Positions 20,894-30,620 of a stretch of 64,000 nucleotides of DNA are shown here, one piece after another. Under the pieces are notes generated by a model. That model saw only the letters and a list, made by a program, of their open reading frames with translations, was not told the DNA's origin and searched no databases. A program made the translations under genes and the position numbers. The DNA is from Qipengyuania soli (GTDB lineage: Bacteria > Pseudomonadota > Alphaproteobacteria > Sphingomonadales > Sphingomonadaceae), in assembly GCF_015529805.1 (NCBI RefSeq), contig NZ_CP064654.1, positions 2,170,001 through 2,234,000 on the forward strand, read 5' to 3'. Position 1 is the first letter of the stretch, and each line of letters begins with the position of its first letter.

Positions 20894-21489
20894 TGAGCGC
20901 ACAACCCGCCTTTACCCGCGCCGATCCCGACGAGCGCAGACAGAGCCTTATCGAAGCGACCGCTCGCGTCTTGGCGGACAAGGGAGCAGCAGGAGTTTCG
21001 GTCCGCGCGATCTGCGCAGAGGCAGGCGTCTCCCCAGGCCTTTTGCGGCATTACTTTTCCGGCGTGTCCGAAGCGATTGCCGAAACCTATCGCTGGATGG
21101 GCGCCCGGATCGCGCAGGCGCTCGATGCAGCGGTGGCCGATGCCGGTCCCGATCCGCGCGCCCGCGTGCTCGCCTATCTCACCGCCAGCTTCAGGCCGCC
21201 CATCGCGTCGCCCGACCTCCTCGCCAGCTATGTCGCGTTGTGGAGCCTCACCCGCAGCGACTCCTCGGTCGCGGGGGTCAGGGCGGAGGTCTATCGCGAT
21301 TACCGTGCCGACCTTGAGAAACTGCTGGTCGAATGGCGGCCCGACCTCGCCGATCCGGCACTCGCGGCGATAGCCCTCACCGCACTCATCGACGGCCTGT
21401 GGCTCGAACTCTCGCTCGGCGACGCACCTTTTGCGCCAGAGCAGGCAAGTGAACTGGCCGAGGCCTGGCTCGATCGTCTCGCGGGCTGA
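20893..21489 (+). CDS. TetR/AcrR family regulator, BetI-like
   Basis: This 198-residue repressor has an N-terminal helix-turn-helix (AARVLADKG, VSVRAICAEAGVSPGLLRHYFSG), the TetR DNA-binding signature. A C-terminal helical ligand domain of the BetI type follows. It diverges from the Rieske oxygenase operon with a very short shared promoter, so it probably represses that operon in response to its substrate. No clear Shine-Dalgarno precedes the ATG, so translation may be leaderless. A bidirectional terminator follows. Confidence 0.88.
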   Translation: MSAQPAFTRADPDERRQSLIEATARVLADKGAAGVSVRAICAEAGVSPGLLRHYFSGVSEAIAETYRWMGARIAQALDAAVADAGPDPRARVLAYLTASFRPPIASPDLLASYVALWSLTRSDSSVAGVRAEVYRDYRADLEKLLVEWRPDLADPALAAIALTALIDGLWLELSLGDAPFAPEQASELAEAWLDRLAG

Positions 21490-21495
21490 AACGAA

Positions 21496-21522
21496 AAAGG
21501 CCGGGCGCTCGGCCCGGCCTTT
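21496..21522. terminator. Bidirectional hairpin terminator between tetR and TonB receptor
   Basis: An 11-base perfect stem, AAAGGCCGGGC (21496-21506) with GCCCGGCCTTT (21512-21522), has a five-base loop. It carries A and T tracts on its two sides and suits the convergent genes on both sides. Confidence 0.9.
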
Positions 21523-21546
21523 CCCGTCAAATACCGGTGGTTCCGA

Positions 21547-23943
21547 TCAGAAATCGAAGCCGGTCTTGATACCGATCACGCGCGGCTTGATGACGGTGTC
21601 GTAGAAGACGCCGCCGGTGCTGCTGATCCCGTCGGGATCGCCGCAGGTGGTTTCGAGGCACTGCACCCCGGTGTTGATCACCCCGCGCTCGTCGAAGAGG
21701 TTCGTCGCGAAGAGCTCGAAGCGCATCTTGTCGTTCTTCATCCCGATGCTCAGGTCGAGCGTGGTGTAGGCCGGGAAGGTACCCTTCAGCCCGTTCTCGA
21801 AGGTGCGAAGATCGCTCCGCCGGCTTCCGATATGGGCGAGAGCGCCCTGAACGTGACCGTCCCACGAACCCAGCGGGAATTCGTAGCGCGCAATCGCGTT
21901 GCCCTTGAACTTGGCAGTGATCGGCAGGCGCGTCCCGGCAGGGGCCAGCAGCGCGTTCACACGACCATCGCCCGGATCGAAGGTACAATCGAAGTCCGGA
22001 TTGGCGATGCGGCAGAAGTCCTTGCGGATCGTCGCATCATTGTAGCTGCCCGAAAGCGAAAGCGTCAGGCCGTTCGCACGGTAGCTGAAGTCGGCTTCGA
22101 GACCGCGGATGCGAGCGATACCCGCGTTGCGGATTTCGGTCAGGCCGTTTTCGCCGAGGAAGGACAGCTGTATGTCGCTCCAGTCCTCCTGGTAGACCGC
22201 ACCATTGAAGGTGACGTCGCCGAAGCGGGTCTTCCAGCCGAGCTCGTAATTGTCGAGCGAGTCCGGCTTGTAAGGAGGCAGCGTGCCGCGACGGTTGATG
22301 CCGCCCGGACGGAAGCCTTGCGACCAGGTCGCATAGACCAGTACGTCCGGATTGATCTCGTAGGTCGCATTGAGCTTCCAGATCGCATCGGTGTCCGAGG
22401 TGACCTTGTCGAGGTTGGTACAGGGCGTGCCGTCCACGATCGGACCGGCGAAACATGCTGCCTCACCCGTGCGGCTCGAGAAGTTGGCGTTGTAGCCGAA
22501 GAACCCGATGAGCGAGTTCTTGTACTTGTAGAGGCGCGCACCACCGGTCAGCGTCAGCTGGTCGGTAACGTCGAAGCTCAGTTCGCCGAACGCTGCATAG
22601 TCGCGGTCGGTACGCGTCTGGCGGGTCAGCCAGACATTGCTTTCCGTGCCGGTGACCGTGAACAGGTCGGTCAGATTGTCGATGATGTAGTTCTGCGTGA
22701 TCTCGTGGCGCTGGCGCTGGGCGAACAGGCCGCCGATGAAGCGGATCGGCGCTTCCTGCGGGCTGGCCACGCGGATTTCGCCGAACATCCGGCGATATTT
22801 GTCGCCGCCCTGGATGTACTGGTTCGGGCTGATGAGATCGTAGTTGTTGTCGTAGAAATACGCGCCGTAGCCGTAGAGTGCGTCATAGAAATACGCGTAG
22901 TCCGAATAGTCGGATTCGACGTGGTCCTTGCGCCACAGACCGCCACCGGTGGCGGTGAGGTCCCAGTTGCCCAGCTTGCCTTCGATGGTCAGGGCGGCCT
23001 GGAGCCACTTGTCCTTCGAATATTCGGGATTGTACTGGACCGTCTGGAGATCGCCGGTGACTGCGGTCGAGCGTTCCTGCGAGAAGCTGCCGTTGGCGGT
23101 CTGGACCTGGCCCATCACCGTCGGACGGACAGTCCAGTTGTCGTCCAATTCGATGCCCAGGGCGACACGCGCACCATAGGTTTCTACGTCGTTGTAATCT
23201 TCCTCGACCAGGGCAGCGTTGTTCTGGGTAATGCCCGAGGTCGGGTAGGTCCGGCTGCCTGCGACATTGTCGATGTAACCAGCATCCTTGCGATACCAGC
23301 CGACCACGCGCAGCGCAGCGTTCGAGCCGAGGCTGGCGTTGTAGAAGCCTTCCGCCGTGCCGCCGATGCCGCCATGCGCGACCTGGTTCAGTTCGAGGTC
23401 GATGGCGCCGTAGCTGTCGCCGTAGTCGGGCGCATTGGTGACCATCTTGATCGTTCCGGCCATCGAGCTGGCGCCGTAGAGCGTGCCCTGCGGGCCTGCC
23501 AGCGCCTCGACGCGGGCGAGGTCATAGGCATGGATGTCCAGCGCACCCTGGATGGTCGTCACCGGCATTTCGTCGAGATAGGTGCCGACGGTCGGCAGCG
23601 ACGAAGAGTGGTTGGCGTTCTCGCCGCTGGCGACGCCGCGGAAATAGACCTGGCTGAAACCCGGCGCAGCCGTCTGGATCGTGACCGACGGCAGGAACTT
23701 CACCACGTCCTGCAGCTCGCTGACCTGAAGCTGGTCGAGCTTCTCGGTCCCGATTGCCGTGATGGCAACCGGCACGTCCTGCAGGTCCTGTGCGCGCTTC
23801 TGCGCGGTCACGATGATGACGTCTGAGTCCGTTTCAGCGGCACCGGCATCCTGCGCAAGCGCAGGAGTCGTGGCGGTAAGCGCGGTCCCCGCGAGCAGGC
23901 TGGCCGCCATGCTAAGGCGACGGCGCTTGTGCTCGAATACCAT
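21547..23943 (-). CDS. TonB-dependent outer membrane receptor
   Basis: This 798-residue receptor has a signal peptide (AASLLAGTALTATTPALAQ), a plug domain with VIIVTAQKRAQDLQDVPVAI and DVVKFLPSVTIQ, and a long beta-barrel ending in a final aromatic residue (GFDF). It imports an unknown ligand using TonB energy. AAGGAGGG precedes the ATG. It lies beside a TPR-sulfotransferase gene and close to the Rieske operon, so an organic ligand is as likely as a siderophore. Confidence 0.93.
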   Translation of the reverse strand: MVFEHKRRRLSMAASLLAGTALTATTPALAQDAGAAETDSDVIIVTAQKRAQDLQDVPVAITAIGTEKLDQLQVSELQDVVKFLPSVTIQTAAPGFSQVYFRGVASGENANHSSSLPTVGTYLDEMPVTTIQGALDIHAYDLARVEALAGPQGTLYGASSMAGTIKMVTNAPDYGDSYGAIDLELNQVAHGGIGGTAEGFYNASLGSNAALRVVGWYRKDAGYIDNVAGSRTYPTSGITQNNAALVEEDYNDVETYGARVALGIELDDNWTVRPTVMGQVQTANGSFSQERSTAVTGDLQTVQYNPEYSKDKWLQAALTIEGKLGNWDLTATGGGLWRKDHVESDYSDYAYFYDALYGYGAYFYDNNYDLISPNQYIQGGDKYRRMFGEIRVASPQEAPIRFIGGLFAQRQRHEITQNYIIDNLTDLFTVTGTESNVWLTRQTRTDRDYAAFGELSFDVTDQLTLTGGARLYKYKNSLIGFFGYNANFSSRTGEAACFAGPIVDGTPCTNLDKVTSDTDAIWKLNATYEINPDVLVYATWSQGFRPGGINRRGTLPPYKPDSLDNYELGWKTRFGDVTFNGAVYQEDWSDIQLSFLGENGLTEIRNAGIARIRGLEADFSYRANGLTLSLSGSYNDATIRKDFCRIANPDFDCTFDPGDGRVNALLAPAGTRLPITAKFKGNAIARYEFPLGSWDGHVQGALAHIGSRRSDLRTFENGLKGTFPAYTTLDLSIGMKNDKMRFELFATNLFDERGVINTGVQCLETTCGDPDGISSTGGVFYDTVIKPRVIGIKTGFDF

Positions 23944-24097
23944 AATTCCCTCCTTGAATGCGTCCCCGCTTCATAACCGCCACAATTGTGCCGTTTTGCC
24001 AAGGCCAGACGGCTGGCCTGCGTCGACTCCCCACAGCTTTCCGTCGAATTCATGGCATTTTTGCAACGGCCCCAGCGACCGAACGGCAAGGAAGTTG

Positions 24098-25876
24098 CTA
24101 GCGCACGTATGTGGTCGGCAAATCTCCGAGCGCCTTCTCGAGCGGTCCGAGCCATTCCCGATAGGGCTCCCATTGCCCGACCCCGTCGCGATTGATCGGG
24201 CGGCGCACCTGCTCTGACGACGCGGTGCGGACTGCCCGTGTGTTGCGGTGAAATTCGAGACACGCCTCTTCGAACGGCAGGTCGAGATAGGCCAGCAACG
24301 CGCGAACCTCACCCTCGGGATCGTCGAGCAGGCGTTCGTGGATCACACGATGGATGCGGCCGGGAAGCACGGCATCGTAGTGGTCCATCGCCCGCACATA
24401 ATCAGCATAGTAGCGGCCGATGTGGTCGAGCGAATAGGAGAAGCCCTGCCCCTTGGCGAAATGCTGGCGAAAATTGGAGAAGCAGCAATCCATCGGATGG
24501 CGCCGCGCGTCGATGATCTTCGCATTCGGCAGGATCAGGTGGATGAAGCCGGCATAGCTCCAGTTGTTGGGCAATTTGTCGATGTAGAAGGGCTTGCCGC
24601 TCTTGCGCTGCACGCGGGTGCGCTCGAGGAATTCGGCACCCAGTTCGGCGAACTGTGCCGCGTCCATCTCCGCCACGGCATCGGGCCAGTCGCGCAGGTC
24701 GCCGCCCGACTTGCGCGCCTCGCGCATGGCCATTGCCGGGATGTCGGGCAATTCCATCGTCCCTTCGACCTGGCTGTGGCTCGACAGGATCTGTTCGAGC
24801 AGCGTCGATCCGGCGCGCGGAAGGCCGAGAATGAAGATCGGGTCCGGCGTGGGATCGCCTACGTCCTTGTGCGCTGCGACGAATTCGGGCGTCATCACTG
24901 CGATCATCCGGTCGACCTGGTCGGTGATCGCCTGCGGGTCGTAGGCCAATTCCTCGCTCCGCAAGGCGTTGCCGCGCTCGTAGTGACGGAAGGCTGCCTG
25001 TGCATCGCCCCTGTCGGCATAGGCCTTGCCGAGGGCGAAATGGAGGTGGAGCGCATCCTCGTGCGCGGGATTGCCTTCGAGGGCGGCTTCCATCGCCCCA
25101 ACGTCCGCGTCGGTGAACTCTACCGTCTTGAGATTCGCTAGACTCCACCAGACCTCGCCGAGGTCGGGCTGCGCAGCGAGTGCGGCACGATACGCGGCAA
25201 TGCCCTCGTCCTGCCGCCCTACCGTCTTGAGCATGTGACCGTAGCTCATCTGCAGCTTGGCATGGTCGGGGAATGTTTCTGTCAGCTCGCCATAAAGCTT
25301 CAAGGCTTCGTCATAGTCGCCGATGCGGCCCAGCGTCGCGGCCATCAAATTGCGGTTGCCCGGATTGGCCGGGTCACGCTCGAGCACCTCATCGAGGACC
25401 TTGGCGGCCTCTTCGTAACGGCTCTGCTTGTAGAGCACGTTGGCGAGGTTCGCGCGCGCTGCAGTAAAGCCGGGGGCGATTTCGAGAGCGCGGCGCAGCA
25501 GCCGCTCTGAATCGGGCAGTCGCCCGAGACGCGCTGCGAGTTCGGCTATCAGGCGTATCGCGGCGGCATCGGTCGGCAGGCGGGTCAGTCGCTGGCGAAG
25601 CAGGCCCTCGGCCTGGGGCAGGTCCCCGTCCTGCAACGCGATGGCGATGGCCAGCATTTCGGGATCGGCGGCGGTCGCCCGGACCGCGGCCATGTCCGCC
25701 GCATCCGCCTCAGCCTCCTCGCCCAGCTTGCGCAGCGCACGCGCCAGCAGGCGATGGGCCGGTGCCAGTGCCGGATCGCGCGCAACCGCCGCCCGCAGGC
25801 GCGGCAGGGCAGCCGCAGGATCGCTCTCGACGAGGGCGGCCATCGAAATCGGCTTGTCTGTGGAAGGCGTGTCCAT
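24098..25876 (-). CDS. TPR-repeat sulfotransferase
   Basis: This is a two-part protein of about 592 residues. The N-terminal 300 or so residues are tetratricopeptide repeats (for example [20 protein letters not shown]). The C-terminal part is a sulfotransferase domain with the PAPS 5'-phosphosulfate loop [20 protein letters not shown] and a downstream phosphate-binding region [16 protein letters not shown]. It transfers sulfate from PAPS to an unknown acceptor. The frame opens at 25969, overlapping moaC's start. The ATG at 25876 is preferred. The TonB receptor follows on the same strand after 154 bases. Confidence 0.85.
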   Translation of the reverse strand: MDTPSTDKPISMAALVESDPAAALPRLRAAVARDPALAPAHRLLARALRKLGEEAEADAADMAAVRATAADPEMLAIAIALQDGDLPQAEGLLRQRLTRLPTDAAAIRLIAELAARLGRLPDSERLLRRALEIAPGFTAARANLANVLYKQSRYEEAAKVLDEVLERDPANPGNRNLMAATLGRIGDYDEALKLYGELTETFPDHAKLQMSYGHMLKTVGRQDEGIAAYRAALAAQPDLGEVWWSLANLKTVEFTDADVGAMEAALEGNPAHEDALHLHFALGKAYADRGDAQAAFRHYERGNALRSEELAYDPQAITDQVDRMIAVMTPEFVAAHKDVGDPTPDPIFILGLPRAGSTLLEQILSSHSQVEGTMELPDIPAMAMREARKSGGDLRDWPDAVAEMDAAQFAELGAEFLERTRVQRKSGKPFYIDKLPNNWSYAGFIHLILPNAKIIDARRHPMDCCFSNFRQHFAKGQGFSYSLDHIGRYYADYVRAMDHYDAVLPGRIHRVIHERLLDDPEGEVRALLAYLDLPFEEACLEFHRNTRAVRTASSEQVRRPINRDGVGQWEPYREWLGPLEKALGDLPTTYVR

Positions 25877-25967
25877 TGCCCTATCGCGTAACATGCCGCC
25901 GTCAGCAGGCAAACCCGCCAGCGATTTGTCCTCGACAGGCGTGCATGGTCCTGCTGGAAGGGCGGAC

Positions 25968-26447
25968 ATGAGCGAGCTTACCCATCTGGATGATCAGGGC
26001 CGTGCGCACATGGTCGACGTCTCCGGCAAGGAGGCCACAGCGCGCGTCGCGACGGCTCGGGGAAGATTGACCTGCGCAAGCGCCACGCTCGACGCGGTGC
26101 GCAAGGGCAAGGCGCCGAAAGGCGCGGTGATTTCGACCGCGGAAATCGCCGGGATCATGGCTGCTAAGCGCACTGCCGACCTCATCCCGCTGTGCCATCC
26201 GCTTGCGCTGTCCAAGGTCAGCGTGACGATAGCACCCGACGATGACTTGCCCGGCTTCGCGGTAAAAGCCGAGGTCCGCACCACCGGACCGACGGGTGTG
26301 GAAATGGAAGCGCTGACGGCCGTATCCACCGCCTGCCTGACCCTGTTCGACATGCTCAAGGCGATCGACCGGACGATGGAGATTTCCGGCATCCGCGTGG
26401 TCTCCAAGACCGGCGGCAAGTCGGGTGACTGGGGCGCGGTAGCCTAG
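25968..26447 (+). CDS. moaC: Cyclic pyranopterin monophosphate synthase MoaC
   Basis: With MoaA, this converts GTP to cyclic pyranopterin monophosphate, the first molybdenum cofactor intermediate. The 159-residue product has [28 protein letters not shown], and [23 protein letters not shown], all MoaC signatures. The open frame begins far upstream, but the ATG at 25968 follows GGAAGG and matches the family start. The stop overlaps that of the convergent PLP enzyme gene by four bases. It stands about 36 kb from moaA. Confidence 0.95.
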   Translation: MSELTHLDDQGRAHMVDVSGKEATARVATARGRLTCASATLDAVRKGKAPKGAVISTAEIAGIMAAKRTADLIPLCHPLALSKVSVTIAPDDDLPGFAVKAEVRTTGPTGVEMEALTAVSTACLTLFDMLKAIDRTMEISGIRVVSKTGGKSGDWGAVA

Positions 26448-27580
26448 CCGAGCGCGGCGGCGAGGTCGTCGATCAGCGCCTGAGCCCCTTCCAGACCGAC
26501 GGACAGGCGCAACAGCGATGCGGGCAATCGCGGTTCGGGGCCGCCTGCGGGATCAAACTTGTGGCCGGTCATCACCAGGCTCTCCGCCCCGCCCCAGCTC
26601 ACGGCATTGCCAAACAGTTTGAGCCGGTTCGCGACTTCGACTGCGCGCTGGAAGCCGCCCTCGCCCAGTTCGAACGAGAACAGGCCCGAGTGTGCGCCGG
26701 CATTGCCTTCCAGTTCGGGGTGGAAAACCCGCGCCACCGCCGGGTGCGCCTTGAGGAACCGCGCCACCTCCAGCCCGTCGGCCCGGTGCCGCTCCATCCG
26801 CGCGGGCAGGGTCATCAGGCCGCGCAGGAACAGCCAGGCTTCGAACGGAGGCATGCGCGCGCCGAGCAACAGGTAGGCGTCGTAGAAAATGCGCTCGAGC
26901 AGGTCCTCCGGGCCAACCAGCGCACCGCCGATGGCGTCGCTGTGCCCGCCGATGTATTTCGAGCAGCTGTGGATCACGAGGTCGACGCCCAGCGTGATCG
27001 GCTTCTGCAGCAACGGCGTGGAGACGGTGTTGTCGATGGCCGAGAGTACCCCACGCGCCTTGGCAAGCGCAGCGATACCTTCAACATCGACACGACCGAA
27101 CAGCATCGATCCGGGGCTCTCCAGGTAGATCATCCGCGTTTCGTCGCGCAGCGCCGCGGCCACTTCCTCGACCGATCCGCCAAGGATGTGGTCGTGGGAG
27201 ACTCCGAAGTCCTCGAGCTTTTGCGCGAGCTGGAGCGTCGGGCCGTAGATGTCGTTGACAAACAGCACATGGTCGCCCGCCTTGAGGAGGCCGAACAGCA
27301 ACGCCCCGATCGCGCCCATGCCGGAGGCAAAGCACTTGCACGCCTCACCCCGCTCCAGCTCGGCAAGCGTCCGCTCGAGCACGCGCACGGTGGGGTTGGT
27401 TCCGCGCGAATAGACCGTCGCGAGGTGTTCCTGCCCGAGCTCGCGGTGAAGCTCTTCCATCGTCTCCTTGCGGAAGATCGATGCCTGCGCGATCGGCGGC
27501 AGGACCATGCCGCCGCTCTCCGACAGGTCGTCGCCAGCGCGCAGGCAGATCAGCTGGTCGCGCGGGTCGATGACGCTCAT
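26444..27580 (-). CDS. Cys/Met metabolism PLP-dependent enzyme (cystathionine beta-lyase-like)
   Basis: This 378-residue trans-sulfuration family enzyme carries the PLP-binding lysine in [12 protein letters not shown] (Lys198) and the cofactor-site motifs [13 protein letters not shown] and [10 protein letters not shown]. Family members interconvert cystathionine, homocysteine and methionine or act as C-S lyases. The ATG at 27580 has GGGAG eight bases upstream; an ATG at 27595 has none. The beta-lyase role is the best guess. It is not operonic with the sulfur genes. Confidence 0.87.
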   Translation of the reverse strand: MSVIDPRDQLICLRAGDDLSESGGMVLPPIAQASIFRKETMEELHRELGQEHLATVYSRGTNPTVRVLERTLAELERGEACKCFASGMGAIGALLFGLLKAGDHVLFVNDIYGPTLQLAQKLEDFGVSHDHILGGSVEEVAAALRDETRMIYLESPGSMLFGRVDVEGIAALAKARGVLSAIDNTVSTPLLQKPITLGVDLVIHSCSKYIGGHSDAIGGALVGPEDLLERIFYDAYLLLGARMPPFEAWLFLRGLMTLPARMERHRADGLEVARFLKAHPAVARVFHPELEGNAGAHSGLFSFELGEGGFQRAVEVANRLKLFGNAVSWGGAESLVMTGHKFDPAGGPEPRLPASLLRLSVGLEGAQALIDDLAAALG

Positions 27581-27600
27581 TTCAGGCACTCCCATGACCG

Positions 27601-27618
27601 GAGCGGTTACACCCGCTC
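27601..27618 (-). other. Perfect hairpin in the leader of the PLP enzyme gene
   Basis: GAGCGG (27601-27606) and CCGCTC (27613-27618) form six-base arms with a six-base loop. The hairpin lies about 20 bases upstream of the ATG at 27580, between this gene and tolC. It could be a leader structure or a weak terminator for tolC. No riboswitch class was recognised. Confidence 0.3.
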
Positions 27619-27660
27619 ACGCGCTTGGGAAAGGCACAGCCGACCAAGCGTCCCCGTCAT

Positions 27661-28926
27661 TCAGCCTTCGCTGTCCATCCCCGCTATCGCCCGCAGGGCA
27701 TGCGCCGCGAGGATGCGCCTGCCCGCCGCATCGATCCTCGCGCTCTCGGCCTCGATCGCCTCACGCTCTGCATCGAGCAAGGCGACCTGCGGCTTGGCAC
27801 CCGCCTTGACCTCGAGCCGAGTGCTGCGAAGAGCTGCCTGCGTTGCCTCGGCGCGTTTCTCGGCTGCGAGGAGCATGGCGGTCGCGGTCTGAAAGTCGCT
27901 GTAGCGCTGGATTGCCGCAACCCTCAGCTGGTCCTCGTACTCCTGCACGTCGAGGCTGGCCGCCCGCGCTTCGGCGGCCGCGCGATCCACTTTCGAAGAC
28001 ACTCGACCTCCACTGAAGAAAGTCCACTTCGCCCGCAGGCCGACGCTTGCGCTGTCTGCCTTGTAACCGGGGAAGAACTGGTCGCGGACAGAGGAGGCAT
28101 CGGCATAGGCAGCCACCGTCGGCAGGTATTCGAACCGTGCGGCCCGTTCGCCGGCGGAAGCGATCTTCGCAGCGTAACGCGCCTGCTCGATCTCCGGATT
28201 GCCGGCGATGGCGGCATCCACCGCCGCCGCTGCGGTTTCGGGCGTTTGGGGCAGCGCGGGAAGATTGGGGAAGAGTTCTATGGGCTGGCCCGCGAGCTGT
28301 GTCAGCCGGGCGGTAGCAGCCGCCAATTCGCCCTTGGCTGCAGCAAGTCCGACCTCTGCTTCGGCAAGCCTGGCCTCGGCCTCCGATACGTCGGTCGAAG
28401 TGGCGGCACCGACTTCAAACATGAGACGGGCCTGGCGCAGAAGTTCCTGCATGGAGCGGACCATCGTCTCGTAGGCACGCGACCTCTCGCGAGCCGACAG
28501 GGCTGTCGTGTAGGTGGAAATCACCTCCGTGCGCAGGTCGCGGGCCGCAATCCTGCGAGCCAGCCGGGCAGCTTCCAGCCCTCCTCTCGCCTGGTCCACC
28601 GCGGCACCGATCCGTCCGCCCGTGAACAGGGGCCACTGCGCACCGACCTGCGCGACGCGCGGGGTCACGTTGTCGGCGGGCAAGGTGAAGAAGCCTTGCG
28701 GATCGATCCGGCCGACACCGATCTGCCCCTGGAGGTCAGCCGTCGGATTGCGTTCTGCCCGCGCCTGTTCCACCGCAGCTGCGGCCCCGTCCTCACGCGC
28801 CCTTGCCGCAGCGACCGCGGGCGAGCGCGCGAGAACCATGTCGATCGTCGCATCGAGGGACTGGGCTGCAGCAGGAGAGGCGACGAGCGCCGATGCGCTC
28901 GCGAACAACAGGGCGGCGCGGGACAT
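27661..28926 (-). CDS. TolC family outer membrane efflux protein
   Basis: This is an outer membrane efflux duct of 421 residues with a signal peptide (LLFASASALVASPAAAQ) and two repeated long helical, alanine-rich TolC halves. Its ATG overlaps the sulfide:quinone oxidoreductase stop (ATGA), so the two are co-translated. The same reading frame continues far upstream, but this is inside the oxidoreductase gene in another frame. With the divergent membrane-fusion and RND genes it supplies the third part of a tripartite pump. Confidence 0.88.
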   Translation of the reverse strand: MSRAALLFASASALVASPAAAQSLDATIDMVLARSPAVAAARAREDGAAAAVEQARAERNPTADLQGQIGVGRIDPQGFFTLPADNVTPRVAQVGAQWPLFTGGRIGAAVDQARGGLEAARLARRIAARDLRTEVISTYTTALSARERSRAYETMVRSMQELLRQARLMFEVGAATSTDVSEAEARLAEAEVGLAAAKGELAAATARLTQLAGQPIELFPNLPALPQTPETAAAAVDAAIAGNPEIEQARYAAKIASAGERAARFEYLPTVAAYADASSVRDQFFPGYKADSASVGLRAKWTFFSGGRVSSKVDRAAAEARAASLDVQEYEDQLRVAAIQRYSDFQTATAMLLAAEKRAEATQAALRSTRLEVKAGAKPQVALLDAEREAIEAESARIDAAGRRILAAHALRAIAGMDSEG

Positions 28927-30206
28927 CAGTTCAGTTCGAGCTTCTTGATGCCCATCGCGTGCAGCGCGAGCTTCTCGTAGAACGGCTCGCTCTGGCCCTT
29001 GCGAACCTTGCGCAGGAAGTACTTTTCGAACCCGATCTTGGCGAGGTGGACCCACTTGCCGTCGGACGACCAGTTGACATTGCGCGGGGGGATTTGCGGC
29101 TTGGCGACGAAGGCGACGCCGCCATCGCCGAAATCGGCGAGGCAGACGGCGTTCCACGTCGCCTCGTGCGTCGGTTCCTGTCCGGAAAGGACTTCCTTCA
29201 GGTTCTGGGCAACCGCGGTGACCATGCTTTCGATCATGAACCCGGTCTTGGGCACGCCGACGGGCAGCGGTGTCGGACCGGTGGGCGGGATGGCGATGCA
29301 GACGCCGAGACCGAAGATGTTGCTGTAGGCCGGATTGCGCTGGTGCTTGTCGACCAGGACGAAGCCGCGCGGGTTGACGAGGCCCTCGAGGCCCATGATT
29401 GCAGGGACCCCGCGGAATGGGGGCATGAGCATGGCCCAGCCGAAATCGAGGTCGTGCTTCTTCTTCTCCGATCCGTCCTCGTTGACTTCGGTCAGGTGCA
29501 TCTTGCCTTCTTCGACACTGTCGACCTTGGCGTTGGTGATCCACTTGATATTGCGGTCGCGCATCTCGCTTTCGAGCAGACTCTTGGTGTCGCCGACGCC
29601 GTCGAGACCGAGATGGCCGATGTAGGGTTCGGGCGTAACGAAGGTCATCGGGACCTTGTGGCGGATCTTGCGGCGCTTGAGTTCCGTGTCGATGATCATC
29701 GCCATTTCGTAGGCCGGGCCATAGCATGACGCGCCTTGGGCGGCGCCGACCACGATGGGGCGGGGGTTGGCCGCCAGTTCCTCGAACTTCGCATGCGCCT
29801 TGGCCGCATGGGCGGTTTCGCAGATGGACACGGTGTTGCGTTCAGGGCCGAAGCCTTCGATCTCGTCGAAAGCGAGGTCCGGACCAGTCGCAATTACAAG
29901 ATAGTCGTAATCGATGAAACTTCCGTCGTTCAATTCGACTCGATTGGAAGCCGGGTCGAGCCTCTTTGCGCCCACTCCGTTATAGCCGATCTTGTGCTTG
30001 GCCATGACGGGCGGGAGGTGAACCTTGAGCGCCTCCGGCTCGCGCCATCCGACCACAACCCAGGGATTGGAGGGCGCGAACCAATAGTCGTCGCCCTTGT
30101 TGATCACGGTCACCCGCGCCTTGCCCTTGGTCGCCTCGTTGATCTCGTACGCAGCGATGGTGCCCCCCAGTCCAGCGCCCAGGACGACGATGTGCTTCTC
30201 ACTCAT
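28926..30206 (-). CDS. sqr: Sulfide:quinone oxidoreductase
   Basis: This membrane-associated flavoprotein oxidises sulfide to polysulfide or a persulfide and passes electrons to quinone. It has 426 residues, an N-terminal FAD site VVLGAGLGGTIAAYEI and a second nucleotide segment. Three cysteines at 129, 161 and 355 have almost the spacing of the redox cysteines of characterised SQRs, which separates it from NDH-2 and flavocytochrome c. An amphipathic C terminus (VRKGQSEPFYEKLALHAMGIKKL) could bind the membrane. It is co-translated with tolC and divergent from a rhodanese gene. The SQR type is not assigned. Confidence 0.9.
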   Translation of the reverse strand: MSEKHIVVLGAGLGGTIAAYEINEATKGKARVTVINKGDDYWFAPSNPWVVVGWREPEALKVHLPPVMAKHKIGYNGVGAKRLDPASNRVELNDGSFIDYDYLVIATGPDLAFDEIEGFGPERNTVSICETAHAAKAHAKFEELAANPRPIVVGAAQGASCYGPAYEMAMIIDTELKRRKIRHKVPMTFVTPEPYIGHLGLDGVGDTKSLLESEMRDRNIKWITNAKVDSVEEGKMHLTEVNEDGSEKKKHDLDFGWAMLMPPFRGVPAIMGLEGLVNPRGFVLVDKHQRNPAYSNIFGLGVCIAIPPTGPTPLPVGVPKTGFMIESMVTAVAQNLKEVLSGQEPTHEATWNAVCLADFGDGGVAFVAKPQIPPRNVNWSSDGKWVHLAKIGFEKYFLRKVRKGQSEPFYEKLALHAMGIKKLELN

Positions 30207-30248
30207 GCGACTGCTCCTCTCCGGAAATCACTTGACTGCTATGACATC

Positions 30249-30274
30249 TACACGATATTTGCAAGTTACTAAAT
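30249..30274. promoter_or_regulatory. AT-rich control region between sqr and rhodanese operons
   Basis: The 81-base divergent gap contains TACACGAT followed by an imperfect inverted repeat ATATTTG (30255-30261) ... CTAAAT (30269-30274). The octamer TACACGAT recurs before the peroxiredoxin gene at 36411. It probably holds both promoters and a thiol-sensing repressor site, but no protein is proven to bind it. Confidence 0.4.
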
Positions 30275-30287
30275 GAAAGGATCGAAA

Positions 30288-30620
30288 GTGTTCGGATTTG
30301 GCAATCGCAAACCCATCCGAGAAATCATGCCTGCTGAGCTGCACGACATGATCGTTGCCGGTACCGCGATCGTGGTCGACGTCCGCGAGCCGGGAGAATT
30401 CCAGGGCGGCCACGTTCCCGGTGCTATCAATCTTCCGCTGTCGCGCTTTGACCCCGGTCAACTTCCGCAGGCCGAAGGCAAAAAAATCGTCCTGAACTGC
30501 GCTGCGGGCATGCGATCGGCAAAGGCGCTGAAGATGTGCGGCGACCTGCCGGTCGACACGCACCTGCGCGGCGGCATGGGCATGTGGCTCCGTACCGGCC
30601 TGCCGGTGGAGCGCGGCTGA
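30288..30620 (+). CDS. Rhodanese-like sulfurtransferase
   Basis: This single-domain rhodanese of 110 residues has VVDVREPGEFQGGHVPGAINLP and an active-site loop LNCAAGMRSAK with Cys71. It would accept or release sulfane sulfur, for example the persulfide made by SQR. An ATG at 30273 is in frame, but the GTG at 30288 lies seven bases after AAAGGA and gives the more usual N terminus. Its stop overlaps the ATG of the membrane-fusion gene (TGATG), so it heads the four-gene unit rhodanese-MFP-RND-trxC. Confidence 0.88.
   Translation: MFGFGNRKPIREIMPAELHDMIVAGTAIVVDVREPGEFQGGHVPGAINLPLSRFDPGQLPQAEGKKIVLNCAAGMRSAKALKMCGDLPVDTHLRGGMGMWLRTGLPVERG

Noticed and set aside
21832..23826. 664-codon open frame antisense to the TonB receptor
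   Set aside because: The sense strand has a full receptor with signal peptide and plug. The antisense product has no recognisable domain.
27581..27660. Riboswitch (SAM or SAH class) before the Cys/Met enzyme gene
   Set aside because: A hairpin is present, but I could not match the conserved bases of any SAM or SAH riboswitch class.
28927..29727. Upstream in-frame extension of tolC
   Set aside because: It lies wholly inside the sqr gene in another frame, and the ATG at 28926 begins a clear signal peptide.
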